From NCBI RefSeq assembly GCF_013304445.1, contig NZ_JAAITA010000012.1:1-64000 (forward strand): DNA of 64,000 nt, in the 5' to 3' direction. Origin of the DNA: Blautia hansenii (lineage in GTDB: Bacteria > Bacillota > Clostridia > Lachnospirales > Lachnospiraceae). Shown here piece by piece: positions 34,395 to 44,144 of the stretch. The notes below the pieces were generated by a model. That model saw only the letters and a program-made list of their open reading frames with translations, did not search any database and was not told the DNA's origin. A program made the position numbers and the translations under genes. How positions within the stretch are numbered: position 1 is the first letter of the stretch; the number at the start of each line of letters is the position of its first letter.

Positions 34395-34514
34395 TTATTC
34401 CCATTCTTCACTGCGGAGAATATCCCGTATCGTCTGCATGGACACATCCACCGAAGCAATTTCATCGGCGCACCGTTTCAGTTCCTGTCGGATGGTGGTT
34501 TCATATTTCCCATT
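34395..34514 (-). pseudogene. Opposite-strand C-terminal remnant of an unidentified gene
   Basis: The minus strand encodes 39 residues, starting NGKYETTIRQELKR and ending TIRDILRSEEWE then stop, a sensible amphipathic helical C-terminus with no start codon or ribosome-binding site. Just upstream the plus-strand ABC-F remnant begins, so homology switches strand near 34511. I cannot name the family. It may be the tail of a regulator or of another truncated gene. Confidence 0.4.
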
Positions 34515-35305
34515 TGCGGCAGGCGGCCCAGAGAACTTCTGCCTGGTCTGTCCGCACAGAAACTGCCAAATATGGAAACGGACCTGTAGACAGAGGCTAT
34601 ATTGGCCATAAATCCGCTAAAATGATGAAACGTGCAAAAACGATTGAAGCCCGGCAGAAACAGGCCATAGAAGAAAAATCCGGCCTTTTGAAAAATGCAG
34701 AATATACGGAAAATTTAAAGCTTTTCCCTCAGAAATATCATACAGATACTCTGGCTTCCTTTTCCCATATCTGCATTTGTTATGACCGGAAACCTGTCTG
34801 CGGCCCGCTTTCCTTTTCTGTACAGCAAGGGGACCGTCTGGTGCTGCATGGAAAAAACGGCAGCGGCAAAAGCAGCCTTTTAAAACTTTTGACCGGGATA
34901 TCTGTTCCTCATACAGGCACAGTTACCGTAGGTTCCGGGCTTCAAATTTCCTATGTTCCACAGGACACTTCCCACTTAAAAGGCACACTTTCGGACTTTG
35001 CGGCCCAGAACCAGATAGAAGAAACCCTGCTGAAAACCCTGCTGCGGAAAATAGACTTTGCCCGTACACAGTTCCTGAAAGATATGCAGGATTTTTCAGA
35101 AGGCCAGAAAAAGAAAGTGTTGGTAGCCAAAAGTCTCTGTGAGCAGGCTCATCTCTATGTATGGGATGAACCCCTGAACTTTATTGACATCTATTCCCGT
35201 ATGCAGATAGAAGAACTCATACTGGAATTTGCACCCACCATGATTTTCGTAGAACATGACCGCACATTCCGCCAGAAAATAGCAACGAAAACCATAGAAA
35301 TCTAA
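34511..35305 (+). pseudogene. Truncated ABC-F ribosomal-protection-type ATPase (C-terminal half)
   Basis: From about 34511 the plus frame reads as the second half of an Lsa/Vga-like ABC-F protein: the inter-domain linker (LRQAAQRTSAWS, GYIGHKSAKMMKRAKTIEAR) and the second ATPase domain with Walker A GKNGSGKSSLLKLL, signature FSEGQKKKVLVAK, Walker B LYVWDEP and FVEHDRTF. The first ATPase domain (roughly 200 residues) is missing. The frame is open upstream to 34280 but that part is unrelated sequence shared with the opposite-strand padR region. No ribosome-binding site or start is evident. Intact relatives protect ribosomes from lincosamides, streptogramins A or pleuromutilins; this copy should be inactive. 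Confidence 0.8.
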
Positions 35306-35316
35306 AATTCCAGCGA

Positions 35317-35364
35317 AAAAGAGCAGCATCCAGAGATGCCGTACTCTCCAGATTCTGCTCTTTT
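35317..35364. terminator. Bidirectional terminator
   Basis: AAAAGAGCAG and CTGCTCTTTT form a ten-pair stem, extended inward by ATCCAGAGA/TCTCCAGAT, with A- and T-runs on both sides, between the ABC-F remnant and the small membrane protein gene. Confidence 0.9.
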
Positions 35365-35372
35365 CACTTTTC

Positions 35373-35735
35373 TTATATTCTTTTTATTTTCTGGTTCTGT
35401 TTATTTCTGTATTTCAGATTGTTCCGAATACGTCCCCCGCAGCCTGCGCAGAACAACAGCACAAACACCATGACTACAACCATAGAAAGCTGCCCTGTTG
35501 TCCACGCCGCAACAAATGCATACACATTCAGAAGCAGCAGCAAAACGCCCCAGTACAGGCATACCGTGCCCTCGCCTCTGCACCATGCCCGGTTTTCTTC
35601 TTTTTGGGTTTCATCAAATCCCGCGGTGAGAAACTTTTTCTTACGGAACATATACATGCCGCGAATCACATAAAAAATACCAAAAACCCCGGAAAATTGT
35701 ATGACAATACTCAGTACCGACCAAAGAGATTCCAT
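35373..35735 (-). CDS. Small membrane protein of unknown function
   Basis: 120 residues with three hydrophobic helices: residues 5-27, about 58-78 and 83-100. Between them is a charged loop (RKKKFLTAGFDETQKEENRAWCRGEG) and a basic C-terminus (NNLKYRNKQNQKIKRI). I do not recognise the family. It lies 12 bp downstream of the PFL/DUF711 gene and probably shares its transcript; both end at the shared terminator. Confidence 0.7.
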   Translation of the reverse strand: MESLWSVLSIVIQFSGVFGIFYVIRGMYMFRKKKFLTAGFDETQKEENRAWCRGEGTVCLYWGVLLLLLNVYAFVAAWTTGQLSMVVVMVFVLLFCAGCGGRIRNNLKYRNKQNQKIKRI

Positions 35736-35747
35736 TTCCTCTTCTCC

Positions 35748-37112
35748 TTAGTTCTTAAAGCTGTGAATCGGCGCCGGGATTCTTCCGGTTCTGTTCACAA
35801 AGTTTTCGCAGGAATAGGGATTCACCGGCATAACCGGCGCATAGCCCAGAAGACCGCCGAATTCCACCGTTTCTCCCACGCCTTTGCCGATAACCGGAAT
35901 CACACGCACGGCTGTAGTTTTCTGGTTTACCATACCGATGGCACATTCGTCTGCAATAATGCCTGCAATCGTGGTTGCTTTTGTATCTCCGGGAATCGCA
36001 ATCATATCCAGCCCTACGGAGCAGACACAAGTCATAGCCTCCAGCTTTTCAATGGTCAGGGCATTCGCTACAACTGCGTCAATCATACCCTGGTCTTCGC
36101 TGACCGGAATAAAAGCACCGCTCAATCCGCCTACATAAGAGGAAGCCATCACACCGCCTTTTTTCACCTGGTCATTTAAAAGAGCCAGAGCAGCCGTGGT
36201 TCCCGGCGCGCCTGCATATTCCACACCGATTTCATGGAGAATATCTGCCACACTGTCTCCAATAGCCGGAGTCGGCGCCAGAGAAAGGTCGATAATACCG
36301 AAAGGAATCCCCAGACGTCTGGACGCCTCCTGAGCCACCAACTGTCCCACGCGGGTAATCTTAAAGGCCGTCTTTTTAATCGTTTCGCAGAGCACTTCAA
36401 AATTCTTGCCTCTCACCTGTTCCAGCGCCTTTTTCACAACACCCGGACCGGATACGCCTACATTGATAACCGCGTCTGCCTCGGTCACTCCGTGAAAAGC
36501 ACCTGCCATAAACGGATTGTCGTCAGGAGCATTGCAGAATACCACCAACTTTGCACAGCCCAGAGAATCCTCTTCCTTGGTAGCCTGAGCCGTTTCCAGA
36601 ACAATACTGCCCATAAGGCGCACGGCATCCATGTTGATTCCTGTTTTGGTAGAACCCAGATTCACAGAACTGCATACCCGCTCCGTAGAAGCCAGCGCTT
36701 CAGGAATAGAACGAATCAAAAGCTCGTCTGCCGCTGTCATGCCCTTACACACGGTGGCAGAATAGCCCCCGATAAAGTTGACGCCCACCTCTTTCGCCGC
36801 CTTATCCAGCGTCTTTGCCAGACTGACAAAATCCTCCGGTGTCTTGCAGGCTGCACCGCCTACAAGTGCAATAGGGGTTACAGAAATTCTTTTATTGACA
36901 ACCGGAATTCCGAACTCCTTGGAAATATCATCTCCTGTTTCCACCAGATGTCTGGCCAGTCCCGTAATTTTTTCGTAAACCTTACGGTTCACCTGCTGTA
37001 AATCGGAATCAATACAGTCCAGAAGACTGATACCCAGCGTAATGGTGCGCACGTCCAGGTTTTCTTCCTCAATCATTTTATTTGTCTCATTGACTTCATA
37101 CATGTTAATCAT
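35748..37112 (-). CDS. PFL family protein (DUF711/UPF0210)
   Basis: 454 residues, close to the length of this family, which has a fold related to glycyl-radical/pyruvate formate-lyase-like enzymes but no known reaction. Typical segments: [45 protein letters not shown] and [23 protein letters not shown]. The upstream ACT-domain gene is the constant partner of this family in Firmicutes, as here, 30 bp away, suggesting allosteric or regulatory coupling. Start chosen at 37112; an ATG three codons later is possible. Confidence 0.92.
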   Translation of the reverse strand: MINMYEVNETNKMIEEENLDVRTITLGISLLDCIDSDLQQVNRKVYEKITGLARHLVETGDDISKEFGIPVVNKRISVTPIALVGGAACKTPEDFVSLAKTLDKAAKEVGVNFIGGYSATVCKGMTAADELLIRSIPEALASTERVCSSVNLGSTKTGINMDAVRLMGSIVLETAQATKEEDSLGCAKLVVFCNAPDDNPFMAGAFHGVTEADAVINVGVSGPGVVKKALEQVRGKNFEVLCETIKKTAFKITRVGQLVAQEASRRLGIPFGIIDLSLAPTPAIGDSVADILHEIGVEYAGAPGTTAALALLNDQVKKGGVMASSYVGGLSGAFIPVSEDQGMIDAVVANALTIEKLEAMTCVCSVGLDMIAIPGDTKATTIAGIIADECAIGMVNQKTTAVRVIPVIGKGVGETVEFGGLLGYAPVMPVNPYSCENFVNRTGRIPAPIHSFKN

Positions 37113-37142
37113 AGGTGATTTTCCGTCCTTTCTGCCTGCTTC

Positions 37143-37415
37143 TTAAATCCGGTGCATTTTTGTGAAAATGTCTTCTAACTGCACACGAATCACCACGCCG
37201 ATTCCATTTCCAATCTCTTCCAGTTCTTCGGAAATCACATTGAGTTTTTTTGCAGACATGCTGGTATCTGTAATCATCATCATATTGAAATATCCGTCTA
37301 CAATCGTCTGAGAAATATTCAGAATGTTAATTTTGTTCTCTGCCAGGTAAGTACATACCTTTGCAATAATTCCTACGGTGTCTTCTCCCACAACGGTAAT
37401 AATGGTCTTCTTCAT
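37143..37415 (-). CDS. ACT-domain protein (UPF0237)
   Basis: A 90-residue stand-alone ACT domain: ITVVGEDTVGIIAKVCTYLAENKINILN is the classic beta-alpha-beta with a ligand-binding glycine. Such proteins sense small molecules, often amino acids. It precedes the DUF711 gene with a 30-bp gap and probably works with it. Confidence 0.93.
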   Translation of the reverse strand: MKKTIITVVGEDTVGIIAKVCTYLAENKINILNISQTIVDGYFNMMMITDTSMSAKKLNVISEELEEIGNGIGVVIRVQLEDIFTKMHRI

Positions 37416-37471
37416 GATTAGCTCCTCATTTCTTATTTTATTTGTAAAATGTTTCTTTCTACCTGCTGTCT

Positions 37472-38269
37472 TTACACAGTTACCAAATCCGACACCTGCT
37501 CCCGGTGTGCCACAGCAATTTTAAAATCCGAAGATTTCCAGGGATTTTCCCCCATAGTCACCTCGGAGCAGACCGTTTCATAAGCCAGCGCTTCGTAATT
37601 GTTCTCCCGACTTAAATGTCCCAGAAAAACAGCTTTCATCCGCTCATGCAGCAGACGGCACAAAAGGCGGCCTGCCGTTTCATTGGAAAGGTGTCCCCGG
37701 TTTCCCAAAATACGCTGCTTCAAATAATAGGGATAACTTCCCACTTGCAGCATATTTACATCATGGTTGGCTTCCAGCAAAAGCACATCTAGTCCGGAGA
37801 GATTCTGCACTATGTAATCATCATAATATCCCAAATCCGTGGCAATGCCTGCAGACTTTGTACCATGATTTACCCGGTATCCCACCGGTTCTGCCGCGTC
37901 ATGAGAAATGGCAAAGGGCTGCACCTGTAAATCCCCGATTTGAAATTTTTTGTCTGCCTCTATGGGACGGAAAAGCCCTTCCGGCATTTTCCCCAGGCTG
38001 CTCATGGACTGCATGGCCTCCATGGTTCCCCTGGTGCAGTAAATGGGGATTTTGTGCTTTCTGGAAATCACCCCAAGACCTTTGATATGGTCGGAGTGCT
38101 CATGGGTAATCAAAATACCGTCGCAGTCCCCGGTGGTGTGGTCAATGCTTCGCAGTCCCTCTTCAATGCGTTTTCCGCTGATTCCTACATCTACCAGCAG
38201 GCTTGTGGTATCACTTCCCACATAGATACAGTTTCCGCTGCTACCGCTGGCTATACTACAAAGATTCAT
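37472..38269 (-). CDS. walJ: MBL-fold metallohydrolase WalJ (YycJ-like)
   Basis: 265 residues with the metallo-beta-lactamase signature ITHEHSDHIKGLG and the later metal ligands in FAISHDAAEPVG and FLGHLSRENN. In Firmicutes this family is a 5'-3' exonuclease involved in mismatch repair and linked to WalK/R loci, although here it follows coaE instead. It overlaps the end of coaE by 14 bp. Confidence 0.88.
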   Translation of the reverse strand: MNLCSIASGSSGNCIYVGSDTTSLLVDVGISGKRIEEGLRSIDHTTGDCDGILITHEHSDHIKGLGVISRKHKIPIYCTRGTMEAMQSMSSLGKMPEGLFRPIEADKKFQIGDLQVQPFAISHDAAEPVGYRVNHGTKSAGIATDLGYYDDYIVQNLSGLDVLLLEANHDVNMLQVGSYPYYLKQRILGNRGHLSNETAGRLLCRLLHERMKAVFLGHLSRENNYEALAYETVCSEVTMGENPWKSSDFKIAVAHREQVSDLVTV

Positions 38270-38858
38270 AATATGTCCTCATTTTCCGTTCAATCTGAAG
38301 ATAAGTATGAGCTACATCTTCATCATTATATAATTGGAAATCACAGCGCTCTTCAAAGACCTCTTCCGGAAGCTGGTTGTCCATCAGCTTTTTGATTTTC
38401 TCATCTGAATAGCCTCTGTCTCTGCGCAGTCTTTCCATGCGTACTTCTTTTTCGCAATAAATATACCATATCTCATCACAAATTTCATCATATTTTTCTT
38501 CCAGAAGCAAAGCTGCCTCAATAAAAAAAAATTCCGTCTCTTCTTTTCTGGACCGTTCAATTTCCCTTAAAATGTATTTTTTTACTTCCGGATGTACAAT
38601 ATCGTCCAGCTTTTTCAGCATTTCGGGATTATCAAAGACAATGGATGCAATGGCTGCCCGGTCCAAAGAGGTGTCCTCCCTTACCACCCAGTCCCCGAAA
38701 AGCTGAATCACCGGTTCATAGCACTCTCTTCCAGGCATCATCAGCATATGCCCCACTTCATCTGCCTTTACCACTCTGGAGTCGAAATGTTCTTCCATAT
38801 AATTCAATACCGCGCTTTTGCCGCTTCCCACGCCGCCGGTTACTCCTATAATCCTCAT
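38256..38858 (-). CDS. coaE: Dephospho-CoA kinase
   Basis: Last step of CoA synthesis. P-loop GVTGGVGSGKSAVL at residues 5-18; DEVGHML, the lid with RLRRDRGYSDEKI and NQLPEE follow. 200 residues. ATG at 38858 lies eight bases after AAAGGAGG; a GTG two codons earlier overlaps less well. Placed between polA and walJ, a usual Firmicutes pairing. Confidence 0.95.
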   Translation of the reverse strand: MRIIGVTGGVGSGKSAVLNYMEEHFDSRVVKADEVGHMLMMPGRECYEPVIQLFGDWVVREDTSLDRAAIASIVFDNPEMLKKLDDIVHPEVKKYILREIERSRKEETEFFFIEAALLLEEKYDEICDEIWYIYCEKEVRMERLRRDRGYSDEKIKKLMDNQLPEEVFEERCDFQLYNDEDVAHTYLQIERKMRTYYESL

Positions 38859-38891
38859 AGACACTTCCTCCTTTGTAACGCATTTCTCTAT

Positions 38892-41537
38892 TTATTTTGC
38901 CTCATACCAGCTTTTGCCGGTGTGCATATCAATTTCCAGGGATACGGATAACTCCGCCGCTCCCTTCATTTCCTGCTCCAGAATGGCGGAAACCTGTTCC
39001 ACCTCATCCTCTGCCGTTTCAATCAGCAGCTCATCGTGTATCTGCAGAATCAGTCTGGATTTCAGATTTTCCTCTTTCAGGCGGCGGCTGACCTGAATCA
39101 TGGCAATTTTAATAATATCTGCTGCCGTGCCCTGAATAGGGGAATTCATGGCTACCCGCTCCCCAAAGGAACGCTGCATAAAGTTGCTGGATTTCAGTTC
39201 CGGCACAGGACGGCGGCGTCCGAACATCGTACTGACATATCCCTCGTCCTTGGCCTGCTGTACCAGATTATCCAGAAATCCCTTTATCTTCGGATAAGTC
39301 TCAAAATAATTTTTAATGTACTGCTCTGCCTCTTTTCTCGTAATGCTCAAATCCTGGCTAAGTCCGAAAGAGCTGATACCATACACAATACCGAAGTTGA
39401 CGGCTTTGGCATTCCGTCTCTGCAGAGGAGTTACCTCTTCAAAAGGAATGTGGAACACCTGAGAAGCCGTCATTCTGTGGATATCCTGGGCTTCCCGATA
39501 AGCCTGTATCAGCTTTTCGTCCCCGGACATATGAGCCAGAACACGCAGTTCAATCTGGGAGTAGTCTGCGTCCAAGAACACATACCCGTCTTGGGGAATA
39601 AATACCTTTCTAAGAAGCCGTCCCAGTTCTGTCCGCACCGGAATATTCTGCAGATTGGGCTCTGTGCTGCTGATACGCCCTGTGGCAGTAATCGTCTGGT
39701 TAAAAGTGGAATGAATTCGGCCGCCTTCATCAATATAGCCCGCCAGACCGTCCGCATAGGTGGATTTCAGTTTGGTAAGCTGGCGGTATTCCAGAATATC
39801 CGATACAATGGCATAATCTGCAGCCAGCTTTTCCAGTACATCTGCCGCCGTGGAATATCCGGTTTTCGTCTTCTTTCCTCCCGGCATCTGCAGCTTTTCA
39901 AAGAGAATCACTCCAAGCTGTTTGGGCGAATTGATATTAAATTCTTCCCCTGCCTGCTGCCAGATACTTTTCTCCAGTTCTGCAATCCGCACCTGCAGCT
40001 TTTCTCCATACTCCTTCAATTCTTCTGCATTCACCCGGATTCCCTCTTTCTCCATATCGGAAAGGGTAAACAACAGAGGCATTTCCATATCTGTATACAG
40101 CTTTTTCATCCCTGCTGCTTCCAGAGCCTCCAAAAGAGGCTGTCTGGCTTTTAAAGCCGTATAAGCCATATAGCAGACGCTTTTTGCCAGTTCCTCTTCT
40201 TTCTCTGCCGCTGCCTTGGAATAAGAAAGTTTTCCCAGCAGGTCTTCCTTTGCAGGGAGCATTTCTCCCAGATATTCTCTGGCAATATCGTCATAAGCAT
40301 ATTCGGATTTCAAGGGATTTAAGAGATAGGCGGCTATCTGGGCGTCAAACATGGCGGTATGATGGTCTAAATCCATATGCCGCAGCATGGCCTTTACATT
40401 CAAAGACGCCACCGCATTTCCCTGCTGACAGAGCATTTTTGCTTTATCCAGAAGATATGCTTCCGTCACAAATCCCTGGGGCAGCATGCCGTACACTTGC
40501 AAATCCCCTTCTTCCTCATAAGCCAGACCAAGCCCCAGAATCATTCCTTTTTCTTCCAGAAGTTCCAGTCCCACCCGCTCTTTCTTTTGAGCCAGTGCAA
40601 AAAGTTCCTCTGCTTTTGCAAAATCCGTAATGGTTGCAAAATGCTCTTCTGCCTTGCTGGTATTTCCGGTCTCTTCAAATCTGGAAAGGAAATTTTTAAA
40701 TTCCAGTTCCTTAAAAAATTCGTAGGCTTCCTGAGTATATAAATCATGGATTCTGGCAGTTTCCCAGTCATACTCCACCGGACTGTCAATGCGGATAGTT
40801 GCCAAATCCTTACTGAGTACCGCTAAATCATAATGCTCTAAAAAAGCATTTTTTGCTTTGTTGGGCTTAATTTCCTCTGCATGGGCATGGGCATTTTCCA
40901 CACTGCCGTACTCTAAGAGCAGCTTGGTAGCCGTTTTTTCTCCCACTCCGGGAAGCCCCGGAATATTATCCGCCGTATCTCCCATCAGGGCTTTCAGTTC
41001 AATAATCTGCAGCGGGCTTAACTGATAAGCCTCCTGCACATCTTTTGCAAAATAATCTTCAATGGTGGTTTTTCCGCCCTTTGTCTTTGGAATACGAATG
41101 CAGATATGGTCTGTAGCCAGCTGCAGCAAATCCCTGTCTCCGGAAAGCACGGTGACATCCATGCCCTTTGCCTCGCTCCGTTTGGCAATCGTTCCTAAAA
41201 GGTCGTCCGCCTCATACCCCTCCATAGAGAGAATTGGCACCCCCATAGCGCCAAGCACATCCTTCATCACCGGCACCTGCTGGCGCAGTTCCTGGGGCAT
41301 GGGTCTTCTGGTTCCTTTATAGGCGTCGTACATCTTGTGCCGGAAGGTGGGCGCCGAAAGGTCAAAGGCAACCGTAAGATAATCCGGTTTTTCTTCTTCC
41401 ATCATTTTGAACAGGATGTTTAAAAAGCCGTAAATGGCATTGGTGTGAAGCCCTTCGGAATTGGTCAAATCCGGCAGGCCGTAAAAGGCTCTGTTTAAAA
41501 TACTGTGTCCGTCTATCAGCAGGATTTTTTCCCTCAT
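38892..41537 (-). CDS. polA: DNA polymerase I
   Basis: 881 residues. Residues 1-290 are the 5'-3' exonuclease (LLIDGHSILNRAFYGLP, YEADDLLGTIAK, LMGDTADNIPGLPGVGEKTA). The middle domain has the 3'-5' exonuclease fold but the proofreading acids seem lost: the first motif reads VGLELLEEKGM instead of a DXE core, and the second reads NVKAMLRH where the catalytic Asp is expected. The polymerase domain is intact: ADYSQIELRVLAHMSGD, RRNAKAVNFGIVYGIS and QIHDELLIE. So it fills gaps and removes primers without proofreading, as in many Gram-positive PolA proteins. Gap of 30 bases after punA. Confidence 0.97.
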   Translation of the reverse strand: MREKILLIDGHSILNRAFYGLPDLTNSEGLHTNAIYGFLNILFKMMEEEKPDYLTVAFDLSAPTFRHKMYDAYKGTRRPMPQELRQQVPVMKDVLGAMGVPILSMEGYEADDLLGTIAKRSEAKGMDVTVLSGDRDLLQLATDHICIRIPKTKGGKTTIEDYFAKDVQEAYQLSPLQIIELKALMGDTADNIPGLPGVGEKTATKLLLEYGSVENAHAHAEEIKPNKAKNAFLEHYDLAVLSKDLATIRIDSPVEYDWETARIHDLYTQEAYEFFKELEFKNFLSRFEETGNTSKAEEHFATITDFAKAEELFALAQKKERVGLELLEEKGMILGLGLAYEEEGDLQVYGMLPQGFVTEAYLLDKAKMLCQQGNAVASLNVKAMLRHMDLDHHTAMFDAQIAAYLLNPLKSEYAYDDIAREYLGEMLPAKEDLLGKLSYSKAAAEKEEELAKSVCYMAYTALKARQPLLEALEAAGMKKLYTDMEMPLLFTLSDMEKEGIRVNAEELKEYGEKLQVRIAELEKSIWQQAGEEFNINSPKQLGVILFEKLQMPGGKKTKTGYSTAADVLEKLAADYAIVSDILEYRQLTKLKSTYADGLAGYIDEGGRIHSTFNQTITATGRISSTEPNLQNIPVRTELGRLLRKVFIPQDGYVFLDADYSQIELRVLAHMSGDEKLIQAYREAQDIHRMTASQVFHIPFEEVTPLQRRNAKAVNFGIVYGISSFGLSQDLSITRKEAEQYIKNYFETYPKIKGFLDNLVQQAKDEGYVSTMFGRRRPVPELKSSNFMQRSFGERVAMNSPIQGTAADIIKIAMIQVSRRLKEENLKSRLILQIHDELLIETAEDEVEQVSAILEQEMKGAAELSVSLEIDMHTGKSWYEAK

Positions 41538-41567
41538 TGTATTCTCCTTATCTGGTTCATTTTTGTC

Positions 41568-42389
41568 TTACATACGGGATAGCGCAGCCGTCAAAAGCCG
41601 CTTGAAATCCGGGGCTTTTTGGTCTGCTATCTCCTGTACCTCTTTATGGTTTAAAGGGGTTTCGCTCATGCCGCAGGCCAGATTGGTAATACAGGAAATT
41701 CCGCAGATTTTCATGCCGCAGTGATTGGCCGCCACAGCCTCGCAGGCCGTACTCATACCTACTGCGTCTGCACCCAGAATTCTGCACATACGCACTTCTG
41801 CCGGAGATTCGTAATTGGGACCGGTAAGCTGGATATAAACCCCTTTCTGAAGAGGAATCCGCAATTCTTCTGCCGTGCTCTCTAAAAGCTTCTGCAAATC
41901 CTTATCATAGATTTCACTCATATCGCTGAACTGCTCTCCCAGTTCTTCCACATTGGAGCCAATCAGCGGCGATGGGACAAAGGAGGAAATCTGGTCTGTA
42001 ATCATCATAAAATCTCCCGGCCGGAAGTCAAAATTCACTCCTCCCGCCGCATTGGTAAGAAACAGAATCTCGGCTCCCAAAAGCTTCATCAGACGCACCG
42101 GAAGCACCACATCTGTAATGGAATACCCCTCATAATAGTGAACTCTGCCCTGCATAATGATAACAGGCACGCCCTTTACATATCCAAGGACGAATCGTCC
42201 CTTGTGTCCCGGTACGGTAGACACGGGAAAGCCCTGTATTTCTTCGTATGGTATGATTTGGTGAATTTCTATCTCTTCTGCATAGTCTCCCAGACCGGAG
42301 CCTAGAATCAGCGCCACCTTTGGCACAAAGTCTGTCTTCTGCCGGATACTGGCCAGACAGCCCTGGAGTTTTTCGTATACCGGATGCAT
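41568..42389 (-). CDS. punA: Purine nucleoside phosphorylase I
   Basis: Splits inosine/guanosine with phosphate for purine salvage. 273 residues with VALILGSGLGDYAE, the phosphate loop VPGHKGRFVLG, GRVHYYEGYS, TNAAGGVNFDFRPGDFM and VGMSTACEAVAANHCGMK, all trimeric PNP features. GAGGG lies eight bases before the ATG. Upstream of polA in the same direction. Confidence 0.96.
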   Translation of the reverse strand: MHPVYEKLQGCLASIRQKTDFVPKVALILGSGLGDYAEEIEIHQIIPYEEIQGFPVSTVPGHKGRFVLGYVKGVPVIIMQGRVHYYEGYSITDVVLPVRLMKLLGAEILFLTNAAGGVNFDFRPGDFMMITDQISSFVPSPLIGSNVEELGEQFSDMSEIYDKDLQKLLESTAEELRIPLQKGVYIQLTGPNYESPAEVRMCRILGADAVGMSTACEAVAANHCGMKICGISCITNLACGMSETPLNHKEVQEIADQKAPDFKRLLTAALSRM

Positions 42390-42419
42390 AACTATCCCTC
42401 TTTTCTTTGTTTATCAAGT

Positions 42420-42425
42420 AGTATA
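42420..42425 (-). promoter_or_regulatory. Extended -10 promoter of punA
   Basis: TGCTATACT on the minus strand, just after the galT terminator T-run; no clear -35 box because that position is filled by the terminator. Confidence 0.5.
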
Positions 42426-42426
42426 G

Positions 42427-42475
42427 CATAAAAAAAACAAAAAAGACAGGCAGGACACCTATCTTTTTTGTTTTT
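42427..42475 (-). terminator. Terminator after galT
   Basis: AAAAAAGA(t)AGG pairs with CCT(g)TCTTTTTT around a short loop and runs into a long T-stretch on the minus strand. Confidence 0.75.
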
Positions 42476-42485
42476 CTCTTTAGAA

Positions 42486-43973
42486 TTATAAAGCGTGGAT
42501 AAAACGCTGGAACGCTTCCCGGCCCTCTTCCGTGCATTTGTAAACCCCTGCGTCTTCCAGCACATGGACAAAGACCTGTCCCACTTCTTCCTGCAGAATG
42601 TCCATCACATTGTCCTTGGTAAGGTTTGGATATTTCGGCAAAAATTCTTTTACCCAGTCTGCATGTTTTACCAGCATTTCATGTTGTGCAGGGTCTTTTC
42701 CTTCCAGCAGGCAGGAAGCCAGAAGCTCCAGTTCCTCTTTCAGTCTGGCTGGCAGTACTGCCAGACCCATAACTTCAATTAAGCCGATATTCTCTTTCTT
42801 GATATGGTGGTAGGCTGCATGAGGGTGATACAGTCCCAGTGGGTGTTCTTCTGTGGTAATATTATTGCGCAGAGTCAGATCCAGTTCAAAAAACTCTCCT
42901 CTTTTTCTTGCAATCGGTGTAATCGTGTTGTGAAGTTCTCCTTCTGTCTCAGCAAAGATAAACGCCTCTTCATCGGTGTAGCCTCTCCACACCTCCAGTA
43001 CATGGCTGGCCAAATCAATCAGCCGTTTTTCATCTTTGCTGCGAATTCTCAGCACAGACAACGGCCATTTTACAATGCCGGCCTCTACATCTTCGTATCC
43101 CGAAATGGTGACTTCCTTTTCCATAGGTGCCTTTTCCATAGCAAAGGTATAATGTCCGCCCTGGAAATGGTCGTGGCTTAAAATAGAACCTCCTACAATG
43201 GGAAGGTCTGCATTGGAACCCAGAAAATAGTGAGGAAACAGCTTGATAAAGTCAAACAGCTTTACAAAGGTATTTCGCTCAATTTTCATAGGTACATGCT
43301 GTCCGTTAAACACAATACAATGCTCATTGTAATACACATAAGGAGAATACTGAAAGCCCCACTGGCAATCATTTATGGTAATGGGAATAATCCGGTGATT
43401 CTCTCTGGCCGGGTGATTCAACCGTCCTGCATAACCTTCGTTCTCCATACACAGCAGGCATTTGGGATAGCTGCTCTGCTTTGCGTTCTTTGCTGCAGCA
43501 ATGGCTTTTGGGTCTTTTTCCGGCTTGGACAGATTGATAGTAATGTCAATAGTACCGTACGGGCTGTCCACGGTCCATTTTCTGTCCTTTTTAATGCGGT
43601 AGCGGCGGATATAATCGCTGTCCTGGCTTAATTTGTAAAAATAATCCGTAGCCTCCTGAGGGCTCTTTTCGTATTCTTTCCAGAATTTTTCCTGCACCTG
43701 GGACGGACGGGGCATGAGACAGTTCATAATCTTTGTATCAAACAAGTCCCGGTATCCGATGCTGTCTTCGATAATGTTTCTCTTTACCGCCTCATCCAGA
43801 AGACTTTTTAAAATCGTCTCCAAATCGGCACAGATTTCTTCCTGCGGCTCTTGGTATTCGTCCTCATGGAACATATCCAGCAGCAGGTTGATGGTATAAT
43901 TTTTTTCACAGGGCGGCACCAGTCCTGCATCCATTCCATACTGCACCAAATCTCTGATATCTTTATTCAACAT
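42486..43973 (-). CDS. galT: UDP-glucose--hexose-1-phosphate uridylyltransferase, class II
   Basis: Leloir pathway enzyme exchanging galactose-1-phosphate and UDP-glucose. About 495 residues, the long Gram-positive class II form: PSQVQEKFWKEYEKSPQEATDYFY, NHPARENHR, and the catalytic histidine segment SILSHDHFQGGHYTFAM. Start at 43973 (MLNKDIRDLVQYG) lies eight bases after GGGAGG; an in-frame start 22 codons earlier is unlikely. No galK or galE adjacent. Own promoter at 44087-44114. Confidence 0.95.
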   Translation of the reverse strand: MLNKDIRDLVQYGMDAGLVPPCEKNYTINLLLDMFHEDEYQEPQEEICADLETILKSLLDEAVKRNIIEDSIGYRDLFDTKIMNCLMPRPSQVQEKFWKEYEKSPQEATDYFYKLSQDSDYIRRYRIKKDRKWTVDSPYGTIDITINLSKPEKDPKAIAAAKNAKQSSYPKCLLCMENEGYAGRLNHPARENHRIIPITINDCQWGFQYSPYVYYNEHCIVFNGQHVPMKIERNTFVKLFDFIKLFPHYFLGSNADLPIVGGSILSHDHFQGGHYTFAMEKAPMEKEVTISGYEDVEAGIVKWPLSVLRIRSKDEKRLIDLASHVLEVWRGYTDEEAFIFAETEGELHNTITPIARKRGEFFELDLTLRNNITTEEHPLGLYHPHAAYHHIKKENIGLIEVMGLAVLPARLKEELELLASCLLEGKDPAQHEMLVKHADWVKEFLPKYPNLTKDNVMDILQEEVGQVFVHVLEDAGVYKCTEEGREAFQRFIHAL

Positions 43974-44086
43974 ATTTGCTTCCTCCCAATTCTGTTGTGT
44001 CATCCTGTAAAACAGACCTGCACAATTCCCTTCTCTCATTTAAAACAGTTTTTATGTTTTAATTCATCTTTCTTGTTTATAACGAA

Positions 44087-44114
44087 ATTATAGCACAGAA
44101 AAACAAGATGTAAA
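44087..44114 (-). promoter_or_regulatory. Promoter of galT
   Basis: TTTACA and TATAAT with a 16-base spacer on the minus strand, about 115 bases before the ATG. Confidence 0.75.
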
Positions 44115-44144
44115 GCCCTTTTTCAAAGAAATCCCGTCTCCGCC

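Noticed and set aside
34280-34510. N-terminal part of the long open frame before the ABC-F remnant
   Set aside because: It is opposite the padR promoter, reads as unrelated sequence and has no ribosome-binding site, so it is chance-open frame rather than part of the protein.
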